From Symsagittifera roscoffensis (Eukaryota; Xenacoelomorpha; Acoela; Convolutidae), in contig NC_087068.1 of NCBI RefSeq assembly GCF_963678635.1, positions 51,252,563 to 51,316,562 on the forward strand: DNA of 64,000 bases. The letters are read 5' to 3'. A program made the translations under genes and the position numbers. The stretch's first letter is position 1; each line of letters opens with the position of its first letter. A model generated the notes under the pieces. It had not been told where the DNA came from, searched no databases, and saw only the letters and a program-made list of their open reading frames with translations. Shown piece by piece: positions 48,601 to 60,600 of this stretch.

Positions 48601-51600
48601 GTTTTCTCAAAAACTAACCTACCAAATCTGAGACTTTGATTTTAATGAAAAGAATGGGTTTGAAAATCTCCTCTCCATATGCGGCTACGACCACACTTTT
48701 TTTACACATAAAACTGAGGCACCTGGATTGATCCATTTTTTAATTTTGATTGACCGTTTTTTGAATCTTTTTTTAAAAATTTTCTCAAAAACTAACATCT
48801 CACCCTGAGATTGTGGGTTCAGTGGAGATAACGGGTGGTGGGCATTAGCGGGCCACTCCCAGTTTTTTTTTACCTGAAAAGTTTTTGTTCTCGGGAGAGT
48901 CAATTTTTTGAGTTTTTGAGCTTTTTTTGTAAATTTTATAAATCTTACCTAAAAATATCATCTGAGATTTTGGATTCAATCTAAAGAAGTGGTTGTGGGA
49001 AAACTCTTTGCGTACGCGATTAAGCCCGACTTTTTTGACACAAAAGTTTATGGCCCTCGGAAAAATTAAAGTTTTGATTTTTGGATCATTTCTTAAAAAC
49101 GTTTGCCTTTTCTCGGGAGCTATCCTAAAAAAAATGAGTATTTTTGGTTCAATCAAAATTACAGGTTGCGTGAATTTCTTCTGCATAAGCTACTCATCGC
49201 AAGTTTTGTTACACAACAAGCTATGATTCTCGGAATTGTTTTATTTGTTGATCGTTTTTTGGACTTCTCTCGATAACCATCCTACCAAATCTGATATCAT
49301 AGGTTTAAGCTGAGTGCTAGGTGTCCCTTATCGAGACATACGAAAATTTTTGTTCACAAAGTTTTCTTATAATTTTTTCATTTTTATTTCGAATCATCCT
49401 TTTTTATTATTGTGTTGTATCGCAAATAGAGCGCAGCTCCACTTCGCCTCTGTGTTTGATAATTGAGCCCAGGAGTTCAATACTTTTCAGATGGTATTAA
49501 AAACACCGTTCAAATTGCACGTTGCATCAAATGTTGAAATTTGTCTGAAAAAAAACACCAAGCAGAAATATTCTATCTTTTCATAGAAAGTCGGAACAAA
49601 ATGTATAGCAATGGCTCACTGCTAAAAAAAAATGAACGTAATGACATGAATACTTAATGGTGCCCGACCGCTGGTAGACTCAAAATTTGTGACTCAAAAC
49701 TCTACTCGAAAAAAATATTAATTCGACTATTTCACCAAGTGAAATTGAGGATTTACGGCGTGTGGTGTGTTTTTATTCGAAGCATCAGGTCTACCTCACA
49801 GAAAGCTCGTAGAGGATCTAAATTAGTATTATAACAAATTCTATCAGCATTAACTGGGATTTTAAAAACTTATATTAAACAAGACTGCTCATATATCAGG
49901 GCGAAGCACTGAAGGCTCCGACTCTTCTTAAAGAACAATTAAAAAAATTTGATTGTGAAATTGAAATAAACATTAAAAAGTAAAGAGTAAAGATCTTTTT
50001 TTTTTCAGTTTAGTTTCAATTATCCCCTTTCAAGCTATACTATAAAAAAATATGATAAGAGAAAAGTTTCGTCAAAAATACCTCGTTAAAAAACCGAAAA
50101 TTGACTGAATAAAAAATATCAGCCCAAGCTTGAATATTCCGCGCTTCCTTCGAAAGTCGGAACAATAATTATGGTACTTCTGATTGGTGTTGTGTTGTGT
50201 TTAGACAAATGGGAATGAGTTGCCGAGGTACATGTTGGAGCCCCCCAAGACACCCCCTCGCATCATCCTACACTACAGTGCCCTGAAGACCACTTGGGAC
50301 TGGACCATACTAGTGCTCACTTTCCACACAGCCATCATGGTAACTAAACCAACCCCACTCCCACCCCCATCTCCCACCCCCACCCTGCCAAACATCCCCC
50401 TCCCCCCCCCCCACAAACACCCCAACCCACCCCCACCCTGTCAAGCAGTTTTTTCATCACAATGCTGATTTGACGGAAAATACATCGTGCGCAAAAATTT
50501 TGTCAGCCAATCAAATTTCAGCATTCAGGAATTCGAAAGAAATAAGCGATGAAATCTGTCAATTTTGGACCGTTTAAAGGGCATTGATTGGCTGAGAACT
50601 TTCGCGCATTCAATCATTCGCGTAAGAGTCTCTAAAATTAATTAAATCCCAATTTTTGGGGCAAATACCTCATCTCAGAAAGACAAAATTTTTTGAAACC
50701 TATTCGTGTCTGATCAGAATTCAATGTTCAAAATTTCTTGAGAAATCATTGAAACTCAGTGAGTTTTGGACTTTTGGAACTTGGACAGTTTAGGAGGAAG
50801 ATTTTTAGCGCCTAGGATAACATATACAATAACTTACAAATAACATTACCCCCCCCCCCCCCCGTTCCCCACTCACATAATTCGCTCTATGTCGTGCAAT
50901 ATCAGCTTTTGCCTGTTTTAGGTACCGTACAAATTAACCTTCCTGAAAGATGTCGAAAGAGACTTAGCGAATCCGAACCAACTTGTCCTCTTCATAACCG
51001 ACACTCTGATTGACGTCGCTTTCTTCATCGATGTCCTCTTAAATTTCCATACGACTTATGTGGGCGCGATGGAAGAGGTGATTTCGGATCCGAAGTTGAT
51101 TCGGTGGAACTATTTGAAAAGTTGGTTTGTCATTGACATGTTATCCTGTGTGCCCTACGACGTGTTTGACCTCTTAGCTTTCAGCAGCGCCACCGCTGGA
51201 CAGTCTACAGGGGTTAGTAAAGTTCATTCTGAAAAAAAAAACATAACAAAAAATTTTAAACATCTACTCCGTCATTTTAATTTTCATACCGCCGCTTTTT
51301 ATTAAACAAATTTCATTTTTGAAAATATTTTGAAGCGCGCTTAATATGATTGAGAGGGTTTGTGTTGTTGTTTTTAATTCGTCGGCAAAATTTAAGTGTG
51401 TTAATTCGTCGGCACTGTGTTGTTTCTTCAGTTTATATCGCCAGGACTAACAAACAATTCAAAATTGTTGATAATTCATACTTGAGATTAAAAAAATCAC
51501 TTCCGCTTTTAAGGAAGAAATATAAAAGAAAAATCCTCTCAATCTTTTTAAATAAAAGTGAAGAAGAAAGTTGATAAATGAAAGTGGTAGCAACAAACAA

Positions 51601-54600
51601 AGAAAAACAAAAAACGAAACGCTTGTTTTGTTTAAAATAGCTGATATCTTCAAATTTAGAAAATTATTCAGCACTGTTAAAAACAAAACGAAATATCAAA
51701 AAAGCTGAAAAGTCTTCCTTTTCTGCCGCTGAAGCGTTTCTTCGTCTTGTAAAAGTTATGCATGCATAAAAACTATGACAAAAAAAGCTTCATTGACAGA
51801 AAACAAAAGTTTTTCAGCTCTGTTTGGGATTATTATTGTTTTTAAAAGAGCTAAATAATTTTCTAAATTGAAAACCCAACTTCTTTAAACAAAGCGGTCA
51901 TTTCAATTTTTAGAATTATAATGATAGCAAAAATCCACTGAACTTTCAATCCACTGAAACAAAACTTTCAATAAACTAAAGCGACTGTTGTGATAATTGT
52001 CTCGGCGCTTTCCGGAACGATCAGTCCATTAAAAAAATCCAAAATGAAAAAACTGAACTAAAACCAAAACAATAACAAAAATTAAAACGCTTTTTGGGCC
52101 TGCTTTGTCAAAAATTTGCCTGTCGCGTAGAAAGTTTTGACAAAATAAAGATTTTACATTTTTCTGGGAGCGCGAAAAAGTCAGAAAGATCACAAAAATG
52201 GTTATTCAGCAATTCAAATGCAATTCCGAGATCTGCCTTTGACTTGCGCAATTTCTTTTTGAGATCTTTCTTACCTTTTTGCGGCTTTACAAAAACTGCT
52301 GAGCAATTTTCTCTCCACTCAAAAAAACTCTGAATTAAAGAACCAAACAGAAGTTTTTTAATCGACTAAATCATTTTTGATACTATTAAAAACGGAAAAC
52401 TTCAATCAACTGAGCTCAAAACGACATCTAGTTCATTAAATTTTTAAATTTGTAACAACTACTTGTGATCGGAACCGTTTCAGCTGCATGCACACATGAA
52501 CAATGGTGTTTTTTTCACAGGTAGCAGACGCGTTCAGTACTCTGAAAATAATCCGACTGTCTGTTCGAGTGTGGCGAGTGGCGAGGAAGAAGGACCACTA
52601 CTTGGAGTATGGGGGTGCTCAATTAGTCATCTTCATGTGTGGGTTCCTTCTGGCCGCCCACTGGTTCGCCTGTGGATGGTACATCATCGGACACTTCGAA
52701 ATCAACCTGCACTACGGGTGGCTCCAGGTACCTTTTTCCAAGTTTTTCAAATTCGAAGGAATGGCCTATTTTTTCTAAATTTATCACACCCAAAAAATAA
52801 CCAAAAAACAAAGTAACTACTAGTAATGCTTTAATTAAGTTTGCGTCAACTTTTTGGCGCTAATCTTTTCGGAGAACGAATTTGAGCAAAATTTATTTAT
52901 GTTAAGTTGCGCAGTTTGACACCGGCAACCATTTTTTGTTGCTAATTTCACGCGTAGAAACAAACTTCAGATATTTAATTGCCTCAGACTTTTTCAAATT
53001 TGATTCTTTTTTATTGACGTCTAACATTTTATTGATAAGTCCAAAACTCTATTTGCCACGATTTCTGAGCGGGATCAATTCAACGCTTACACGTTAAACT
53101 ATCATCACACTGAATACACTGCATATTAATTGTCCAAGTTGGAAAAACTGACAATTTTCAAACTCTCATAACCTTACGAAAAAAATCACAAGTGAAATAT
53201 TTTTTTTTATTTTCAGCTCGGGACAACAATACATTTCAAATGACGAAAAAAATTCCATCGAAAACTTCTAGTTGAAAATTGATTTTGTCTGGAGAAAAAA
53301 CGCGACAAAAGTCATTTTTGTTTCGATTGCAAACGTGTCGTTGCCGAGAGAAATGTTTGGATAATGGAGAATATATTTTGCTCAAAATTGAATACTGTAA
53401 ATCAAATTCAGATGAAGTCTTGTATTAAAAATCTTTGATTCTCTTTATTAATCAATGACTCGAGCTGTGTTTTCAAAAAACAAAACATTTTGCCTTGTTC
53501 TAGAATGTGAAATTGAGTGTCTTTAGGCCTTAAGAGAGACAGTTTTTAACAAGTCATTTGCTAATTGGGCAAAAAAGGCGTCAAGCTATCTAATTGATTT
53601 TTTGCCAACATTGGAATAAGGTGAACATTAGCACAAAATTTCCTCCACTCTAAATGTTTTATTACGATTACTTTTTTCTTAGATTAATTGCAGCTTCTAG
53701 TATATTATCGTTAAACTTTGATTTCTTTTTTCCTAAGGCACAAAACCGTCAAGGAATCTGATCGAAGCTAATTAAAAACGAAACATGAAAAATTATTGTA
53801 AAAAATTTCTATTTTACACTATAACAAAATTTTTTCAGTTCATCAAATCAATTGTGATTGATTATGAATTGATAGCATGATTTTTGAGACAATTAGTTTG
53901 CAAACTTCTTTAAAATTAGTAAGCAAAATCAACTGAAAGTTTTTCTTCTGATGAACAGGATCTCATTTTGGAGAAAAAAAGTTGGCGCAAAACTTGAACT
54001 GAACCACAAAAAAATTATGTAGAGCTTTGAAGTTTTTTTTAAAAATTTTTGGTTATTTTTTATTAGTTGTAATACCAAAGCTAGTGAATGCTCTTTTTCA
54101 GTAATTAACGTGCCAAAATTTTAATTGTTTATAGAATTGAACAATTAGTGAATTGGTTAAGATAGCTCGTAAACTTAAATTCCAGTCATGAAAAATAGTT
54201 GATTTGTCAGCACAAAAATTGCACCCGTTTTGACATTTATGACAGAAAATTTGACTTGAAAAATTTTTTTCTTTTGTATCCGAAAGCTTCAAAACAAAAA
54301 CATTGGTCACTTCTGAAAATTGATGTTATTCCAATATTTTTCAAATTCCATTAAAAATTTTCCGCTGATATTTTTTCAGGTTGCATGCTCAAAAGGAGCT
54401 CATTTAAGAAAAAACTCTAATAAAAGTGGCTAATTACTCTTGCGAAGCGAGTGTATTAGTACAAACGTTCTTTTTTCTACGTCCTATGTCGCAAATACTG
54501 GTGTCATTTTTGGGGCACCTGTACAGCTTTTTGATAGCATGTGCTTTGACATTCGAGTAGTAATAAATTAACACAATTGATGAATTTTTAATGCATCAAT

Positions 54601-57600
54601 TGAACAGAAAAAAAGTATTTGTTTCAAACAACATCTAATTATTAAAAACTCGATTTTAGAAATTTTCTAACTGAAATGCATAGTTTATACATATTGTGGT
54701 TTTATTCTTTGCAATTTGTTATAAACAAAGTTAGTGTGGATGCCTTCAGTTTGTTATCTTCTAAATTCTTACTTGCGAAATTGAGTTTATTTGTATATGG
54801 TGCCATTTTTGCTGAATTGCATTGGCAATTTATAAGCATATGTAGCTGCTTTACTGATGATAAGTGTTTGTCGGCTGTTAAGCTTCCGTGGCTGAGACAA
54901 TTGTGCGTGAGACTGGAAATCTCTTGATTGCAGGAGGTCGCAAGTTCGACTCCTATACGTAGCCGAGTTTTTGCTAATTCGAGGCTTATTTCTATTTTTT
55001 CTTATTTTACTTGATGGAGCTGCTTTTTGGTCGTGTTCTCGCAAGTAATTGCGAAGCACAGCTTCGGTTCTGTGTTAAAAAGTTTGAATTCGACGCAAAA
55101 CTTCATCGAGAACAACATTTCTATCTTTTCTTCGAAAATTGGACCAATCAAAGAAAATACTCAAAGAATTGTAGAAAAAGGAGCTATACAAACGAGGTTA
55201 AAAGAGTTCAACATTGTTTGGTTTTAGAAGAAAGTGAATGAATAATTGTGCTTGGAGTGTTCTCAATTCTCCAGGCAAAATTCGACGTTTTTTTACAAAC
55301 AATTTTTGACGGAAATTTTTTATGCAATCTGAAAAATATCGGCTCAATCAACTTATGCAATCTAAAAAAACTCTGAACTCACAATTTTTTGTGGCTTTTT
55401 TGTAAAATCATAGGATTTTAGAAATGTTCGGATACCTAATGCCTGATATTCACTATTTTTTTTTATTTACAAAAATTAAATAATTTTATTTAATTATCGT
55501 GTTGTTTTGATTCGACATTCGAAAAGTGAAGTAATTGTTGTTCTCGTGGTGTTTTTGTTCTCCAGAACAATTTCGATAAATTCAGTAGCAATATCTGACA
55601 AAAATTTATATGCAGACTTAAAAACGCTGCCTTGAGCTCAAAATAAAAAAATCACCTCCGAGCTTTTTAGAAAAGTATTGCGGATTTGAATACTGCCAGT
55701 TGCATTAATTTTGAATAATTAAAACCCGCTATTTGCGAGAATTTTTAAGGCTCAGAATTTATTCCAAGTTGAATAGAGACAAGGTACCCGGAGTAAATGC
55801 CTGCTTACTACCGGCCGTAAGGTTCAATCAAAAGTCTGTTTTCCACTCAAGTTTATAGACCAACCACAAAAATTGGTCGAACATTGTCGATATTTAAGTC
55901 GACCGATGTGCTTACCTTAGCAAAACAGCTTATTTAGTTAATAGATTTTTTTCTACACAAAATTTTGCTCAGCAAAATATTCACAGAGATTCGTTCTAAG
56001 TATTTTTAATGTTTAAACGCGGTAGGTGCAAAATAACACCCACACAAATCATCAAATTGAGGATTGTACTCAATTTTTTGCGGAACAACATAACAGCAGA
56101 AAAAATTTTATATTATAGAAACCTTTAATCAAAGAAAAACCCCAATTTTTTAAAGAAATTGCTCACACTAGCGGGCGACTATGAAAAACATAAATTACTC
56201 GGTTAGGTCGACTGAAATCGAACCGAGTTGAAAAAAAATCAAGTTTTTGAGTGAGTTTCACACAAGAAAGGCGTCAATATTTTTAGCGGTTGTAACCAAC
56301 TAAAATAGAGAGACCTTATTTGACCTTTGACCTTTGGGACTAATTGACTTGACCGGTTTGATTAGGTTCTAAGTGAGGAGATTGGGGAGGAGCTTCGGTT
56401 CGAGCAGAAGCGGATAGAGAGCAAGGACATCTCCACCGTCTACATATCATCCCTGTACTACACCATCAGCAGCATGACCTCCATCGGATTCGGAAACATA
56501 TCGGCCAACACCAACATCGAGAAGATATTCACCATCTTCATGATGATAGTCGGAGGTACTAAACACACGTTATAAATATGATAATTAACTTACCCCCCCC
56601 CTTCCCCATACACCCGAATAGTTACTCTTCCCGTGTTCCCCCATCCCTGGTAAAATCGAGAAAATATTCACTATCTTCATTATGATCGTTGGAGGTACTA
56701 CATACAAATTATAAATAGCTCTTTTTCCTCCCCCCCCCCTCCACCTCACAGGAGCATCAATTTTTTGGCGTAACGAGTGGTTTTACAAGGTGGGTTATTA
56801 AGACCAAATATGTTTATCATGGCCTAATTAGTCTGCATATCAACTTTCATAATAATCGGGCTCTGTGAACAATAATTTTACTTGCAAGTGGGGATGAGGA
56901 AAAAAACCTTATAAATAGGCCAGAAGATCGAGTTTCTGAGCTCAAAAAATTGAAAACAATTTGCTAGTTTTTTTACTTTTTACTTTTCAATTGTTCAATT
57001 CAAGCGAAAAATATAAATAATTTTTGTTGTACGGAATTTTTGATCGAAAATTAAATTACTGTCATCAGTGACGAAGTTCACAAAAACACGCAGCAGAAAC
57101 TCCCAGAAGTTCCCAACTCGTGAAGTTGAACAAAGGCGACAACTTGAAAAGTTTAATAATTATGACAAAAATGCAGAATTGGCAAACAAAAAACGCTTGA
57201 TCCACAATTCTAGCGCTTGACACGAAGGGTATGTTTGCGCAAAAATGAGGCTTTGCCACTATTCTAAAATTCATTGTTCCAACTTTTAAAAAAGTGACTG
57301 AATATTTGTTCTTGGATTGGTGTTAATTCTCCAGACATTTTTGCGATGCTATAAGAAGTTTTGACGGAATATTTTTAAATTAAACAGTAATTTTTTGACC
57401 GCATTTTCATTCGAAACGTAATTTTGTTCTGAGTTCAAGTTTCAACAGATGTTTAAGTAACTTTAAATAAAAACAGTTATGCGGGTTTATAATTGCCAAT
57501 TTGGCAAATTTGGGACAAATAACGTGCGATAAGTTTCGTGCCATTAACGCGTAAGTGGAGATTCAATCTGTCTTAGAAATCGTTTAAAATTGAATTGTGG

Positions 57601-60600
57601 AATGATATTTGATCCAGTTATTACTTTGATTTATGTTAAAAATATATGTTGTACTTAACACTTTGTGTGGGTATGGCTTTCAAAAAAAAATGGAAAGAAA
57701 ACTAAATACGAAAAAATTTCAACAATTTTTTTTGAAACGAACACTACTCCATATACTTTAATAAGCAGTCGGAATATTCAGGGTTTCGGCCTGATACGAG
57801 CAGTTTTGTTTTGTTTACTATCAATTTCATTTTGTGAGATGTGTTTTGTTGTGAGCTGCGTTCTGATCATGTTTTTTGTAAATTCTCTCACTTCAGTACA
57901 TAACTGAACTTAGGGATTTTTTTCGTTTTTCATCATGCAAATAATTTTTCAATTGTTTCTAGTACTGAATCACCAAAAAATGAAATGATCTTTTTTTATC
58001 AATAATTTTTTGCTGGCATGATATTTTTTGTGTTTTTGAATTTTTGCTCTACTGCATTTTTTATCGGAACAAACAAATGTAGCAAAAGGAAGTTTTGAAC
58101 CAAAGAATCAAAACAAAAAATGTAATAACATACACAATAAAAATTATTAACAGATCAGAAAAATCAAATTTGGAAGCAGTAAAAATATTGAAAACAGAGG
58201 TCAAAAAACTAATCTGGACTCGAATAATTTAATACTATCAAGGTGTTTCTTGGAGCTCAGTTTGAAATTTTTTTTGCAGTAGATATCAAAATCAGAATTG
58301 ATAAAAAACTTTAAAAGTTGCTTCCTTTTGTCAAAATTTTTCAAACTTTTGTGAACCTCAGGAATGATAGTTGACTGCGTGGTGGTTAATTTGAAATTAA
58401 AAAAGAATTGATAGTTGCAAAACATTTTATTTAGCAAAATACACACTTAAGAAATTAACAAACAAATTTGAATTATTTTTTCTCTCAAGTATTAATTTTT
58501 TGCTTTTGTGCGGGTGGTGAGTGCTATCCAAATTTAAATAAAAACTACCGTTTTCTATATAAACGAGTATTAATTAAAATAATCCAGATAACTTCATTGA
58601 GAGTGACTCTTGACTCTAATTGAAGTATTTTAAAATCTTTTTTCTTGCAACTGAGAAAATTTTGAGTTTTTGTTCTTGAAACACACCATGACTGAAAAGA
58701 CTTTAAGATGAGATATCTTTGAAAATCACTTGACGTTTTAATGTGATACATGGTTTTGCGCGAAGAAAAAAAATTTAAAATGCTCTCGAAAACAAATTTC
58801 TGCTTAATTCGTTGTAAAAAATAAAACAGCTTGTAAAACAGAAAATGGAACGTTTTAGCATCTAAAATCGTTATGATGACTGTCTGAAACTTAAGTTAAT
58901 TTACAAAACACAAAGATTTTCTGATATTTTCATAAAATTAGTGCCTTTTTAGTTCAGTTAACAGAAATCACCTTTTTAGTCTAGTTTTTTTCTGAGACAA
59001 TTAGATAACAATATTACAAATGAAAACAAAAGCTTCTTAGCAATGTCGCAAAGCGCTCATAGGATTCAGCGACTAGTTATTTTCTTCTTGACATTTGAAA
59101 AACAATGGATTATTCCATTTTTTGCCTTCAAAATGCTAATGAATCAGAAAACGTCTCTACTAAAGTATTTTTCTGCTTCTGATTAGGAATAATAAGCATT
59201 CCGAGGGCTACCTGAGTTCACACTAAATCTACGTTTCTGAGGTTAAAATTTAGCTTTCATTTGCCTAAAATCATCGATCAAAGATGCTTTTATGTTTTTT
59301 CAAAGGAATCCCTTCAATTATTCTGACGAAAAACAACCAAAATATAAATAGAAAACAATCAAAAGATTCAGAATATTTTTTAGTTAAAAGGAGGAAACTA
59401 ACTGAAAATGGGATGCTGTGTTTTGACCTCTACAATTTTTTGAGAATAATTAGTCGAATTTTCTGGTACATTTTGCATCCAATATGGCAATGTAAAAGCA
59501 CTACGTGACAGCATTAAGCTAATTTCCGGTAGTTTCCGGGTTTTTGTTCAAGAATAGACGACTTTTATCTTCTAATTCATGTCCAGCTAATGCAGGCTAA
59601 ATGTCAAACTGCCACCGAATTCTGAAATTTTAATCTGCAAACGAAATCCAATTAAAGTCAGATCCACATAACGTGGTATGACTTGATATGCCATCAGCTA
59701 AAAACTCTATCAAATCTTTCTCCTTAACATGCTAATAAATTTTTCGGTGATCACCTCTGATTGAAGTAACATAACTTGATTGTGCATTGACTTTCAGCAA
59801 ATGTTTCGAATTTGGTTTACGGTGTCAATTAGCCTTTAAAAAGATTGATGAAAAAATTTGGCGTCAAATAAACTTAAGACAATATTTCAAACTTTTTTGG
59901 GATATTGCGACAAAAAACTACTTTTCAGGTTTGTTCATTAAATTTTTTTTGTAATTAGCAAATAATCATTGCAAACAATGTTTATGTATAGTGATTTTTT
60001 TCCGGTAAACAACTTTCTTCACATTTCGACTTAAATTGGAGCTCATCTCCTAATCTGTACTTTCGTCAACTAACAGATAAGTTTTGAACATGCTTGCATT
60101 TTAAATGCCCGTTTTATTCAAAATTTGTTTTTTGTTCCGACTTTCGAAGAAATTGAGGAAAAATTATGCTCAAGGTTTTTTTTTATTCAGACCGATTGTA
60201 GAAAAATTTATTGCTTATGGGCATTGATATGGAAATCTTGGGGTTGTCATGAGTGTATGTTCACACTAGGCTAAATGTGCGGCTTGACTGCTGGAATAAA
60301 GCGTTGAAGTTTTGCTTCAATGCGCAAATTATTTATGCATGGCAAATTATCTGAACTCATAACCGTTACAAATTGAATTGAGGCAAGCTAACTGATTCCA
60401 TGAACGACTCAAATTTTAAGACTTTGCAATTATCAGCCTAAAATCCATAGTTTATCTACAAAAACTGTTCGAGGCAAATTAATGGGCTGTCGGAGCATTC
60501 AGGGTTTTGCCCTTATACGGGCAGTCTTGTTTTTGTTGATCCTAATTTGAAAAACATATTTTAATTTTAAGGGTTTATGCCCTCGTTTTTTCGGCTTTGT

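Larger units (their letters stand above)
45160..50204 (+). other. eag intron 4 (5.0 kb)
   Basis: GT-AG. It carries the left arm of a large inverted repeat (46062-46510), a tandem array (48515-49330), a hairpin/CTGTG motif (49411), an ACTGCTC-family copy (49881) and family D pieces. No additional exon. Confidence 0.8.
52728..56365 (+). other. eag intron 7 (3.6 kb)
   Basis: GT-AG. Contains a family D copy (53050-53310), the right arm of the inverted repeat (53540-54030), a composite repeat with a tRNA-Ser-like SINE (54430-55090) and minus-strand family D fragments (about 55250-55330). Confidence 0.8.

Noticed and set aside
54882-54966. Functional tRNA-Ser gene
   Set aside because: Acceptor and T stems pair poorly and it is joined to SINE-like sequence.
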